A DNA stretch of 64,000 nt, from contig NZ_CP147913.1 in the NCBI RefSeq assembly GCF_037414475.1, positions 5,330,001 through 5,394,000 of the forward strand, given 5' to 3'. The notes beneath the pieces are model-generated. The model searched no databases, was not told the DNA's origin, and was given only the letters and a program-made list of their open reading frames with translations. The position numbers and the translations under genes were made by a program. Below, one piece after another: positions 8,302 to 18,000 of this stretch. Each line of letters begins with the position of its first letter. Within the stretch, counting starts at the first letter, position 1. Source of the DNA: Myxococcus stipitatus (lineage in GTDB: Bacteria > Myxococcota > Myxococcia > Myxococcales > Myxococcaceae).

Positions 8302-8723
8302 GTTCCGGCGCTGGGGTCGACGTTGGGGCGAGGTTCGGGAGGGGCCGTGGCTTCCTTGCGTTGGAGCAGCTCCACGACGACCTCGAGCTGGGAGCCCAGG
8401 GCCTCCACCTGGTCATTCACGCGGCGGAGTTGGTCGCGGAGTCCGTCGACCTCGGAGGCGGTGGGCAGCCGCAGCGTCTGGAGTGCTCGCTCCACGAGGC
8501 TGTTGCGGCGGATGCGCGCGTTGAGTCCGTGGCGCAGCACGGTGCCGCTGGCGCGCAGATACGTGGGGTTCGCGGAGACGCGGGAGAGCGCGCGAGTGAG
8601 GCCGTCTTCGGCGCGGGTGAACACCTTGCCCGAGCGCGTCTCCGGGTGAGTGAGGTGGCCCAGGAACTTCAGGCTCCGGGCGAGCAGTCCCTTGGGAGGA
8701 GGCGGGCGGTCCGAGTCGGCCAT
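8298..8723 (-). CDS. PhaE/phasin-like coiled-coil partner of PhaC
   Basis: A 141-residue soluble protein with a predicted coiled coil at residues about 92-125 (LRDQLRRVNDQVEALGSQLE) and a Pro-rich tail. It precedes phaC with a four-base ATGA overlap. Class III and IV synthases need a small second subunit (PhaE or PhaR) whose C-terminal part is helical and coiled coil, and position and features fit that role. Sequence similarity to known PhaE is not obvious to the eye, so a phasin is equally possible. ATG 8723 has no strong ribosome-binding site. Confidence 0.72.
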   Translation of the reverse strand: MADSDRPPPPKGLLARSLKFLGHLTHPETRSGKVFTRAEDGLTRALSRVSANPTYLRASGTVLRHGLNARIRRNSLVERALQTLRLPTASEVDGLRDQLRRVNDQVEALGSQLEVVVELLQRKEATAPPEPRPNVDPSAGT

Positions 8724-8763
8724 GCCCGGGAGGTTAGCTCAAGGCTCGCCGGAGACGCAGGGG

Positions 8764-9330
8764 TCAACGCTCCAAAAGTGAATGGAGATTCATGTTCAGG
8801 GCGGCGAAGGGCGCGGCCCGGACGCTGGATGCTCCCGTGTGGGTGGCACACAGCGTCCATCGTCCGGTCTCCAGGAGGTAGACCTCCAGCCGTTGCTGAC
8901 GAGGGTCGAGGAGCCACAGGTGTTTCACACCCGCGCGAGAGTAGCGGTCCATCTTCACCCCTCGGTCCTTCGCCTCGGTGGAGGGAGAGAGGACCTCGCA
9001 GAGCCAGTCGGGTGCGGCGGTGATGCCCACGACCTCGGGGAGCTCTGGCATTCGCTCGCGTCGCCACGCGGCCAGGTCCGGGACGAGGATGTCGGGGCCC
9101 AGATGAAGCTCCGGCTCGGGGAGGAAGACCCAGCCGCCAGGGCCGCCCTCGCGGAGTCCTTCATCGAAGGACTCCAGCGCATGGGCAAGCCGGAGAACGG
9201 CGCGACCGTGTGCGGGAAGGGGGCGAGGACTGACGTGCAGCTCGCCGTCAATGACCTCCCCGATGACATGAGCGGGAAGGTCTTCGAGCTCGTCGTGGAT
9301 GCTCTTGGGGCGCGGCGGCTCGTCACTCAT
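8764..9330 (-). CDS. Uma2 family (DUF820) predicted restriction-like endonuclease
   Basis: A 188-residue protein with the PD-(D/E)xK-type layout of Uma2 proteins: GEVIDGELHVSPRP near the start, GPDILVPDLAAWRRER in the middle, WLCEVLSPSTEAKDRGVK, then the RAGVKHLWLLDPRQ signature. Such genes are abundant in cyanobacteria and myxobacteria and have no established role; nuclease activity is predicted only from the fold. ATG 9330 is preceded by GGAGGCGAC and starts at the conserved region. A longer reading from 9423 adds unrelated residues. Confidence 0.85.
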   Translation of the reverse strand: MSDEPPRPKSIHDELEDLPAHVIGEVIDGELHVSPRPLPAHGRAVLRLAHALESFDEGLREGGPGGWVFLPEPELHLGPDILVPDLAAWRRERMPELPEVVGITAAPDWLCEVLSPSTEAKDRGVKMDRYSRAGVKHLWLLDPRQQRLEVYLLETGRWTLCATHTGASSVRAAPFAALNMNLHSLLER

Positions 9331-9438
9331 GTCGCCTCCAGGATGGGGCTCGGGCTTCAGCCGCGCAATCCACCCCCAGGCATTGTGCTGGATGTCCTCA
9401 TTCATCCACCCAGCATGCACCATACCTTTGACGTGAGG

Positions 9439-9906
9439 TCAGGGGTTGGTGACTGGTGAGGTCATGTCGCGGCTTCCGTCCCGCGCGAACTTCTTGCGCA
9501 GCAGGGCGTCCACCGAGAACTTGCCGGGGCCGTTGGTCAGCATCAGCACGGCGATGGCGAGGTAGACCGCGGCCAGCTCGTAGCTGCCCTTCATTCCGAC
9601 GAACGGGTCACCCATGACGACCGCGTGGGTGTAGACCGCGACGGCCATCGTGAAGAAGAGGCCCAGGGACGCCAGCGGCACCAGCGCGCCCAGAATCCAC
9701 GCGAGCCCGCCGCCGAACTCGGAGAGGGCCGCCAGCGCTTGGAGGATGCCCGGGACCGGGGCCTCGGGGCCCATCCAGTTGAACGGGCTCTGAATCTTGG
9801 ACCAACCGTGGAGCATGAACGCGGCGCCAGCGACGAGCCGAAGGAGCAGCAGGCCCACACTGGCGGTCGTCGACGGGGGCGCGGGAAACACAGAGGTGAG
9901 CTTCAT
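9439..9906 (-). CDS. DoxX family membrane protein
   Basis: A 155-residue protein with four membrane helices: GLLLLRLVAGAAFMLHGW, a segment near residue 70 (GGLAWILGALVPLASLGL), one following it, and YLAIAVLMLTNGPG near the C-terminus. The pattern is typical of DoxX/DoxD-like oxidoreductase-associated membrane proteins. A GPGKFSVDALL motif near the end is common in this family. The start is ATG 9906 after AAGGAACTCCC; an upstream in-frame start lies at 9933. Function within the family is poorly defined. Confidence 0.88.
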   Translation of the reverse strand: MKLTSVFPAPPSTTASVGLLLLRLVAGAAFMLHGWSKIQSPFNWMGPEAPVPGILQALAALSEFGGGLAWILGALVPLASLGLFFTMAVAVYTHAVVMGDPFVGMKGSYELAAVYLAIAVLMLTNGPGKFSVDALLRKKFARDGSRDMTSPVTNP

Positions 9907-10048
9907 GGGAGTTCCTTCGATGAACACGGCCATCAGGCCGGAGCGGGGCCGGTCTTGGCCGCCCCACTATCGATGCGCGGGAACTTATCCTGTCGCTCCA
10001 GTCCCCGCACATTCCCGCCAACGGATTGGAATTCCGCCAAGCCGGCGC

Positions 10049-10798
10049 TCAGCCCTGCCGCTTCACCGCGAGGGGGCCGAACGCCTGGGCCACCGGCATC
10101 AGCGACATGATGTTGATGTTCACGTGCGCGGGCCGCGTCGTGACCCAGTGCACCGCGTCCGCGATGTCCTCGGGCGTCAGCGGCTGGGTGTTGGCGTAGA
10201 TGGAGGCGGCCTTCGTGTCGTCGCCACGGAAGCGGACGTTGGAGAACTCCGTCCCGCCCACCAGCCCTGGCTCGATATCCGTCACTCGCACCGCCGTGCC
10301 CAGGAGGTCCGCACGCAGGTTGAGGCTGAACTGCTGCACGAAGGCCTTGGTGGCGCCGTACACATTGCCACCCGGATAGGGGAAGTCCGCCGCGACCGAC
10401 CCCATGTTCACGATGTGCCCCCGGTTGCGCGCCACCATCCCCGGCAACACGGCGTGGGTGCAGTACAAGAGCCCCTTCACGTTCGTGTCGACCATCACAT
10501 CCCAGTCCTCGACACGCGCCGCCTGCGCTGCCTCCAGTCCCAACGCCAACCCGGCGTTGTTGACCAGCACATCCACCTCCGCGAACTCCGCCGGCAGCGT
10601 GCCCAGCACCTGCTTCACGCCGTCGCGCTCCGTCACGTCGAGCTTCACCGGCAACAGGCGCTCACCCAGCTCCGTGCGCAACGCCTCCAGCAAATCCAGC
10701 CGGCGCCCCGTGGCGATGACCCTCGCGCCTTCTTGGATGAACCGGCGCGCGATGGCCTTGCCAAACCCCGCCGAGGCTCCCGTGACCAACACGTTCAT
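10049..10798 (-). CDS. ydfG: NADP-dependent 3-hydroxy acid dehydrogenase, YdfG-type SDR
   Basis: A 249-residue short-chain dehydrogenase. The N-terminal dinucleotide site is VLVTGASAGFGKAIARRF, followed by VLVNNAGLALG and the catalytic YGATKAF (Tyr-x3-Lys). The long stretch ending IEPGLVGGTEFSNVRF and the C-terminal THVNIN-like segment (PAHVNINIMSLMPV) are those of E. coli YdfG, which oxidises L-allo-threonine, serine and 3-hydroxypropionate with NADP+. ATG 10798 aligns with the YdfG start; a longer frame to 10882 runs into the promoter region. Confidence 0.93.
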   Translation of the reverse strand: MNVLVTGASAGFGKAIARRFIQEGARVIATGRRLDLLEALRTELGERLLPVKLDVTERDGVKQVLGTLPAEFAEVDVLVNNAGLALGLEAAQAARVEDWDVMVDTNVKGLLYCTHAVLPGMVARNRGHIVNMGSVAADFPYPGGNVYGATKAFVQQFSLNLRADLLGTAVRVTDIEPGLVGGTEFSNVRFRGDDTKAASIYANTQPLTPEDIADAVHWVTTRPAHVNINIMSLMPVAQAFGPLAVKRQG

Positions 10799-11131
10799 GG
10801 TGTCCCCTTGTCCTTGGATGTGACGCTGGCGCGCTAGATGGCACGGAGCTTGGGTGGGTGCACGGAGAAAGGCCTCGACCACACGGTGCGCGCATCTGCT
10901 CCGGGACTGGAGGGCAATGTCCCCCTCCGGGTGTGCGTGTTATCGACAAGGTGACAACGAAGAAAAAGTGTCACCTGGCGCGTGTTGGAACGCGCCGCAT
11001 GGATGGGCCGGGGGTGAGGTCTGACCTTCCACGGCATGGCCCCCGACCGGGGGGCATTCGAGTCGGACTGCCCCGGCGGCGCGGGGGCGTGTAGAGTGGG
11101 GCGCACTCCCCCTCTCGCCCCGACCCTCCAC
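10799..11131. other. intergenic region between divergent ydfG and kinase genes
   Basis: About 330 bases without a convincing gene. It separates ydfG (minus) from the sensor kinase pair (plus). The notable content is the perfect inverted repeat at 10949-10976. The segment 11036-11131 is formally open in the kinase frame but looks non-coding. Confidence 0.6.
10949..10976. promoter_or_regulatory. perfect inverted repeat, candidate operator
   Basis: Arms AGGTGACA and TGTCACCT (8 of 8 complementary) flank a 12-base A-rich spacer. It lies in the divergent ydfG/kinase intergenic region. A dyad of two 8-base half-sites with an A-rich centre looks like a binding site for a dimeric regulator; no U tract follows, so a terminator is less likely. 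Confidence 0.45.
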
Positions 11132-13111
11132 GTGCCGTCTTCGCTGGAATTCGCTCTTGGCATCACCCTGGTGCCCCCGGCTTCCCCCGCACGTGAGCTG
11201 CTCACCGTGTCGGCCGCGCGCGCGGGACTGCGTGTCGTGGACGGCATGGAGGCCGCCGCCCTCGTGCTGGTGGACCTGACCGCGCCCGGCAATGGTCCCG
11301 CCCTGCGCGCGGTGCTCGACTCGCCTCGGGCCTCGCACATCACCCTGGTCGCGTTGGTGGAGCCGACCGAGCAGGGCTTCGCCGCCGCCGAGCCCCTGCG
11401 GCCCGCCGACGTCATCGCCGTCCCCGTGTCGCCGCATGAGCTGGTCTTCCGGCTCCAGCGCGCCGCGGGCCGTCACCTGGAGCGCGAGGGACAGGAGCGC
11501 GGCCAGGAGGACCTGGCGCTCCTGTTGGAGCTGACCGCCGACTACGCGGAGACCTCCGACGTGGAGGCGCTCCTGCACGGCGTCACCCGCCGGCTGGCGG
11601 AGAAGCTGGACATCGCGCGCGCCACGCTGGTGATGCTGGGCCGCAACGCGGACGAAGGTGTCATCGTCGCGGCCAGCGATGACCCGGCGCTCAAGGACCT
11701 GCGCATCGAGCTGTCGCGCTACCCGGAGATTCGCGAGGTGATGCGCACGGGCCGTCCGGTGGTGATGGACGAGGCCCCCACGCATCCCCTGCTGGGTGAC
11801 CTGGAGCGCCGGGCCGTGGCCGCGCGAGGCATCCACGCCATCGCCGCGCTGCCGCTGCCCATTCGTGGCCAGGTGCGAGGTGTCCTGCTCCTGCGCGCGG
11901 CGGGGCGCCGGCGCACGTTCACCGCGCGGGAGATCGACTTCCTCACCACGGTGGCGCATGCCACGGCGGTGGCGCTGCGCAACGCCTCGGTGCTCCAGTC
12001 CGTGAGGGGCCAGACGGAGGCGGAGAAGACGGCGCGTCTGGCGGCCGAGGAGCAGGCGGCCTCCTTCAAGCCCTACCAGCTCTTCTTCGCGCACGTCAGC
12101 GAAGGCGTGGCCATCCTCGACGACAAGGCGAGCGTGCTGTCGCTCAACCCGTCCGGCGCGGCGATGCTGGAGCTGCCGGCGACCGAGGCGCGCGGACGTC
12201 ATCTGCACCAGGTGACGCAGCCCCTGGATGACGGCGTGTTGATGGAGCTGGTGACGGCGGCCTCGCGGGGTGAGTCGCGCTCGGGTGTGGATGTCGAGGT
12301 GCGCACTGGAGCAGGGCGACGGTTGACCTTGTCCATGTCCGCCGCGCCGCTGCGCGACGAGGACGCGGCCACCATCCTGTCGTTCCGCGACGTCACCGAC
12401 GCGCGCAAGCTGGAGGACGAGCTTCGCCAGACGAAGGACTTCCTGGAGCGGCTCATCGACTCGTCGGTGGACGCCATCATCGCGGCTGACTTGAAGGGGC
12501 GCATCATCCTCTTCAACAAGGGCGCGGAGGCCCTGTGTGGTTACACCGCGCAGGAGGCCATGGCGAACCTCACCGTGGAGCAGCTCTACCAGCCGGGCGT
12601 GGCTCGCAAGATCATGGCCACGCTGCGAGGCTCGGAGCATGGCGGCAAGGGCCGCATGGCGCTCACCCGCGAGGAGCTGGTGCACCGCTCCGGGGAGCGC
12701 GTGCCCGTCAACATGACGGCGTCGCTCGTGTACGAGGGCGGGCGCGAGGTCTTCAGCGTCGGCATCTTCACGGACATGCGCGACCGGATGAAGCTGGAGC
12801 GCAAGCTGTCGGACGTGGAGACGCGGCTGGAGGAGAGCGAGAAGAGCGCCGTCATCGTCGCGCTCGCTGGCACCGCGGCGCATGAGCTGAACCAGCCGCT
12901 CACGTCGGTGATGGGCTACGCGGAGCTGCTCAAGCGCAAGCTGAAGGAAGAGGACTTCGCCTGGAAGCCGGTGGACATCATCTACCGCGAGGCGGAGCGC
13001 ATGGCCGAAATCGTGCGGAAGATCGGCAAGATCACCCGCTACGAGACGAAGGCGTACATGGGGGAGCAGCAGATTCTCGACCTGGACAAGGCGACCTCCC
13101 ATGAAGAATGA
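11132..13111 (+). CDS. sensor protein: receiver-like, GAF, two PAS, HisKA, no ATPase domain
   Basis: About 659 residues. The order is a response-regulator-like fold without a clear phosphoacceptor (about 1-115), GAF (about 140-290), PAS (about 315-430), PAS (about 440-555), then a HisKA dimerisation helix pair with the phosphoacceptor motif AAHELNQPLTSVMGYAELL (His near residue 584). The protein stops about 75 residues after that His, so the HATPase_c domain is absent. It overlaps the next kinase gene by 11 bases. It may be phosphorylated in trans by the neighbour or form mixed dimers; that is inference. The start is uncertain: GTG 11132 is preferred, ATG 11036 is the longest. Confidence 0.85.
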   Translation: MPSSLEFALGITLVPPASPARELLTVSAARAGLRVVDGMEAAALVLVDLTAPGNGPALRAVLDSPRASHITLVALVEPTEQGFAAAEPLRPADVIAVPVSPHELVFRLQRAAGRHLEREGQERGQEDLALLLELTADYAETSDVEALLHGVTRRLAEKLDIARATLVMLGRNADEGVIVAASDDPALKDLRIELSRYPEIREVMRTGRPVVMDEAPTHPLLGDLERRAVAARGIHAIAALPLPIRGQVRGVLLLRAAGRRRTFTAREIDFLTTVAHATAVALRNASVLQSVRGQTEAEKTARLAAEEQAASFKPYQLFFAHVSEGVAILDDKASVLSLNPSGAAMLELPATEARGRHLHQVTQPLDDGVLMELVTAASRGESRSGVDVEVRTGAGRRLTLSMSAAPLRDEDAATILSFRDVTDARKLEDELRQTKDFLERLIDSSVDAIIAADLKGRIILFNKGAEALCGYTAQEAMANLTVEQLYQPGVARKIMATLRGSEHGGKGRMALTREELVHRSGERVPVNMTASLVYEGGREVFSVGIFTDMRDRMKLERKLSDVETRLEESEKSAVIVALAGTAAHELNQPLTSVMGYAELLKRKLKEEDFAWKPVDIIYREAERMAEIVRKIGKITRYETKAYMGEQQILDLDKATSHEE

Positions 13112-15020
13112 CACCCGAGCGATGCGAATCCCGGGGGGCCCGGGGCCCGAGGCATTCCAAGCCTTCTTCGAGGCGCTCGACGCCCCCGCCGCCATGTGCG
13201 ACCCGACGCTGCGCCTCGTGTCGGTCAACGAGGCCTTCCATCGCTTCTGCGTGGACCACCATGCGACGGTGGAGGACGTCTCGCGGATGCTGGCGTCGGC
13301 GGCGGTGCCCGCGGATGGCGCGAGCTGTGACGTGGAGCTGTCGCTCGCGGGGATGCCCGGCGCGGTGCTGACGTTGTCGCGGCGAGGCGAGGTCGTCGCG
13401 GTGCGCGCCCGGAATGACCCGGAGCTGGCTCGCAACCGGCTGGTGCTGGCGGAGCGGGCGCTGTTGGAGCAGGCGCGCACGGAAGGTGTGCTCCTGGACC
13501 TGGGCCGCAGCGTGGCGGAGGCGGGGGGCGAGGAGGAGCTGGTGGCGGCGGTGGCCCGCGGGGTGAAGGAGCTGTTCCCTGGCCGCTCGTTCTGCATCCG
13601 CATCACCGACTCGCGCACCGGTGGACTGACGTCGCTCTACGCGGAGGGACGGCTGAAGGAAGGCGCGCACGAGCCGCTGGTGTTGTTGCGGCGCGCGGTG
13701 GAGAAGCTGAACCTGGGGCGCTCGGCGCTGCCGCAGGGGCGGGTGACGGTGCTGGACGAGGTGCCGTTGCTGTTCCAGGGCAGCACGCACGGCGTGAGCG
13801 CGCCGTTGGTGGCGAGCGGTCAGCTCTTCGGCGCCATCAACATGGAGTACCCCGAGGGCCTGGACGCGGACGTCCAGCATGACGAGCGCGTGTTGTTGCA
13901 GCTCGCCAGCCAGGTGGCGGTGGCGGTGAAGAACGCGAAGCTCATCGACGAGCTGACCTTCGTCCGCAAGTACCTGGAGGACCTGCTCGAGAAGGCGAAC
14001 GCGCTCATCCTGGTGGCCAACCGGGACAAGCAGGTGGTGGTGTTCAACCAGGCGCTGAGCGCGCTGACGGGCTTCCGCAAGGACGACGTCCTCGGCCGGG
14101 ACATCTTCGGCCTGGTGCCGGAGAGCGAGCACCTGCGGCTGTCACAGGTCATCGCCGCCGCGATTCGTGGCGAGTCGGTGAACAGCTTCGAGACGCGCCT
14201 GTTGTCCCGCGAGGGCCATGAGGTCCGCGTGTCCTTCGCCACCTCCTCGATGCTCGCGCACCATGGCGAGGTGGAGGGGGTCATCGCCATCGGCCAGGAC
14301 ATCACGGTGGTGAAGGAGCTGGAGAAGCGCATCATCCACGCGGAGAAGCTGGCCTCCATCGGCCAGCTCGCGGCCAGCGTGGTGCACGAAATCAACAACC
14401 CGATGACGGCGGTCGCCACGTACGCGGACGCGCTGCTCCAGCGCTCGCGGACGACGCCGGGCGCGAACCCCGCGGACCAGGACAAGCTCCGGAAGATTCT
14501 GGAGAGCAGCCACCGCATCCTGCGCTTCACCCGGGACTTGGTGAGCTACGCGCGGCCGGCGCAGGACAAGCCGGAGCGGGTGCAGCTCAACGCCGTGGTC
14601 GACATGGCGGTGGGCTTCTGCGAGCACGTGGTGTCACAGGCGCGGGTGAGTGTGCATCGCGAGTACGTGGAGCTGCCGATGTTGTCGGCGGTGCGCGCGA
14701 ACCTGGTGCAGGTGTTCGTCAACCTCATCACCAACGCGTGCCACGCGATGCAGCCTGGTGGCGCGGTCCACCTGTCGACGCGGCGCGAGGGCCAGGAGGC
14801 GGTGGTGTCGGTGCGCGACACGGGGTCGGGCATCGACCCGAAGAACCTTCAGCGCATCTTCGAGCCGTTCTTCACCACGAAGCCCGAAGGGAAGGGCACG
14901 GGCCTGGGGCTCTCCATCTGCCAGGGCATCGTGGAGAACCACGGGGGCCGCCTCACGGTGACGAGCGTCATGGGCGAGGGCACCACGTTCTCCGTGCGCC
15001 TGCCCCTGTTGATGGAGTGA
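13101..15020 (+). CDS. sensor histidine kinase: PAS, GAF, PAS, HisKA, HATPase
   Basis: A 639-residue cytoplasmic kinase with no membrane segments. It has a PAS-like region (about 15-105), GAF (about 120-285), PAS (about 295-405), HisKA with the NtrB-like motif VVHEINNPMTAVATYADALL (His429), and a complete HATPase_c domain: N box FVNLITNACHAM, G1 DTGSGID, F box EPFFTTKPEGKGTGLGLS. It starts inside the end of the preceding HisKA-only gene (overlap 13101-13111), so the two are probably co-translated. No response regulator gene lies next to it, so it is an orphan pair. Confidence 0.92.
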   Translation: MKNDTRAMRIPGGPGPEAFQAFFEALDAPAAMCDPTLRLVSVNEAFHRFCVDHHATVEDVSRMLASAAVPADGASCDVELSLAGMPGAVLTLSRRGEVVAVRARNDPELARNRLVLAERALLEQARTEGVLLDLGRSVAEAGGEEELVAAVARGVKELFPGRSFCIRITDSRTGGLTSLYAEGRLKEGAHEPLVLLRRAVEKLNLGRSALPQGRVTVLDEVPLLFQGSTHGVSAPLVASGQLFGAINMEYPEGLDADVQHDERVLLQLASQVAVAVKNAKLIDELTFVRKYLEDLLEKANALILVANRDKQVVVFNQALSALTGFRKDDVLGRDIFGLVPESEHLRLSQVIAAAIRGESVNSFETRLLSREGHEVRVSFATSSMLAHHGEVEGVIAIGQDITVVKELEKRIIHAEKLASIGQLAASVVHEINNPMTAVATYADALLQRSRTTPGANPADQDKLRKILESSHRILRFTRDLVSYARPAQDKPERVQLNAVVDMAVGFCEHVVSQARVSVHREYVELPMLSAVRANLVQVFVNLITNACHAMQPGGAVHLSTRREGQEAVVSVRDTGSGIDPKNLQRIFEPFFTTKPEGKGTGLGLSICQGIVENHGGRLTVTSVMGEGTTFSVRLPLLME

Positions 15021-15031
15021 GCCCGGAGGAG

Positions 15032-15060
15032 GACAGGCCGGGGTCTCCGCCCGGCCTGTC
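15032..15060. terminator. bidirectional terminator hairpin
   Basis: A perfect 11-bp stem (GACAGGCCGGG with its complement) and a 7-base loop lie in the 51-base gap between the convergent stops of the kinase and the giant membrane protein gene. No long T run is present. Confidence 0.6.
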
Positions 15061-15071
15061 GGGGCATCGAA

Positions 15072-18000
15072 TCAGTCCCAGCCTCGCAGCTCGACGCGCA
15101 CCTTGCGCACGAGCAGCTCCCATTCGCGGCGCTTCAGCGTCGTCAGGACGCGGCCTCCGATGAGCGCGAGGCCCGCGAGGGTCATCACCAGGAAGCCGAT
15201 GCGGTGGTCTCGCAGTCCGGCGTTGAGCAGGTTGGCCACGATGTCCAGCGTGAGGAACAGCGTGCCCAGCGCGAGGTAGGCGCGAATCTGCAACGCCATG
15301 CCCACCACGACGCCCAGCAGGCAGACTCCGCCGAAGACGAGCGCGTAGGTGCCGTCGACGGATTCACCCACGCGCATCGCGAGCTTCGCCGCCGCGGGGA
15401 CGTAGAGGAGCAGCCCGCCGAGAATGCGCACCGTGTTGCGCGCCGCGTGCGGAAGGCTCTGCGTGAAGAGCTGGCCCAGCATCAGAAGCAGCAGCCCCAG
15501 CGGCGCCAGATAGATTTCCAGCCCCTCCAGTCCGAAGGCCAGCGCGGCGATGAGCAGCGCGAGGTTGCACGCGGCGGCCGCGAAGGCGCCGAACATGCGG
15601 CTGCGTTCCACCGCGCCCAGCGCCGCGTACAGCAGGCCCGAGCCTCCCGCGAGCAGCGCCGCCTCCTGGGTCGCCTCGCCCGGAAGGACGAAAGCCATGC
15701 CGATGGGAAGGAGCGCGGCGAAGCGCCGGGTCGCGGCTTCCACGGGCCGCACTCCGGCGCGCCGTGCCTGCACTGTCACACCGACCAGCACGAAGCCCAG
15801 GGCCAGGGCGAAGAGCGCGTCATGTTCGGCGCGGAGGCCCGGGGCGTACAGGCTTCGCACGAGCGCGTAGGTGCCCACCACCGCGAGCTGCACGAAGTAC
15901 ACATGCCGCCCCGTGTGCTCCATCCAGGCGCAGTGCAGCGCCACCAGCACGGAGAGCCCCAGGGCCGCGATGGCCATGGGCAGCGCATCCGCGGGAGCGC
16001 TGCCGCTGCTGGCGGTGAAGACCAGCATCAGCCCCGCGAGCACGAGCCAGGTGTCCCGGCCGAAGACCATTCCTGTCGCGATGTCGCCTCGCTTCTCGCG
16101 CAGCCACCTCTGGACGGCGTGGATGACCAGGGCCGCTCCTCCGGCCGCCAAGGACAGCTCCGCGCCATGGAGGGTGAAGAGCTCGCCGTAGCCTGGCCAC
16201 TCACCGGCGAGGGCCGCGCGAATCGCGAAGAAGACCATGGCCGACGTGGCCACGGCGCCTCCCGCCACCCAGGTCCCCAGCGCCGAGAGGAACGACGCGA
16301 GCGCGCCCTTCCACTGGAACGCCGCCACGAGCAGCGACGCGGCGATGAGCGCCCACGTCACGGGCAGCGCCGGGGAGACGAGCCACGTTCCACCCAGGCC
16401 CACGACGGACTGGTCCAGGAGATTGAACGCGGCGAACAGCAACGACGTCTCGCGCCCGACGACCAGCGCGTAGACCATCGCGGCCATGAGGTAGATGGCC
16501 AGCGTCTGGTGGAGCCGGACGCGGGCGTCGCCTTCGGACAGCCCGCGCTTGCGGATGACCCAGGGACCCAGCGTCACCAACACGAGCCCGACGAGGGCCA
16601 GCACCGGACCCGGCCAGGCCTCGAACGTGGAGACGCGATGGGCCGCCGCGTGAACGAGCAGCAGGATGCTCACGCCCACGACGCCGCGTCCTTGGGCTCG
16701 GGCGCCCCCGATGAACAGGACGATGCCCGTGGCGCAGACGAGCGCGGCGGCGATGAGTCCGGGTTGGAAGAGCGCCACGAGGCAGGTCATCACCACGGTG
16801 GCGACGGAGTAGCGGCGCAGGAGGTGCTTGAAGGTTTCGGGGACACCTCGCAGCGCGGCCACGGCGTAGACGAACCCGGCGGCGGCGATGCCGGCGAAGG
16901 CTCGCTGCCACATCAGGAACAGCGTGTCGCCCGGGGCGAGCCAGGCCTCGGGCTGGAGCCAATCCAGTGCCTCCGCGCCCGCGCGCACCCACTGGTCATT
17001 GGGGGGCAACAGCGAGACGAGGGAAGGTCCTCTCAGGGATTCCCGCGCGGCCCACAGCGCGGCCCCCGGGAGTCCCAGTGCGAGGCCGAAGCTCGCGACC
17101 GACGGCAGGCGGAAGGGACCCGCGAGCAACAACACCAGGACCGCCGCGCCCGACACCATCAACGGCGGGATGATGCCCACCGCGCGGGACGCAGTGGGGA
17201 GGCCCACGAGCAAGGCGCTCTTCAGGAGGACGAAGACCAGCACCACCATGCCGGCGCGCGGCACCATCGCGTACAAGGGGCCGTGCCGTGGATTCTCGAG
17301 GCGCTCCGCGAGCCAGGGCCCGATTCGCCGCAGCCCCAACGCGATGCCCCACAGCGCGATGCCGACGAGCGGGTGGCTCAGGGCCACGAGGTCCGGCGGC
17401 AAGGGGCGGCCCGCGCGATTGACGATGGCGGTGAGGGCGATGAACCCGCCCACGGCCGCGAACGCGACCACGGAGCCACGCAGATGCAACGCGACGAAGC
17501 CTCGCGACACGAAGGCGACGAGCGCGGCCAGGACGAGCAGTCCTCCCGCGAGCAGGCACGTGGCGCGCTCGGCGTCGCTGGGGAGGGTCTGCCACTGGAG
17601 CAAGGTGAGGGTCGCGACGAGCGCCTGGACACAGGCCACCGCGGCGAAGCCATCCGTGAAGAGGGCCAGGCCGCGCGCGCCGAACGGCAGCCGGACGAGG
17701 TCCAGCACCTTGCGAGCTTGAAGCTCGGGCGCCCCGGTGGTGGGCGCGGGAGGGCGAGGGCGCAGCGCGGAGAAGAGCGCGAAGCCGAGCGTCAGGGCCG
17801 CGGAGACGAGCGCGGCTCGTGCGGACGTGAAGTCTCCATGTGTGCCCAGGGCCTGCGGTACGGCCAGGGCCAGTCCCGTGGCCGCGAAGAGGCCGACGAG
17901 CCGGCTTCCATCCCTTCGTGCTCGCAGCAACAGCCACACGGTGGTCAGCGCCGTGGGGAGCGAGTCGAACAGTCGAGGAAGCTCTCGGCCCGCGAACACG

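Noticed and set aside
8764..9330. Uma2 gene as part of a restriction or defence island
   Set aside because: There is no methylase, helicase, toxin or mobile element around it; its neighbours are metabolic genes.
10940..13618. An 892-codon minus-strand frame over the kinase genes
   Set aside because: It is the same composition effect; the plus strand holds GAF, PAS and HisKA domains.
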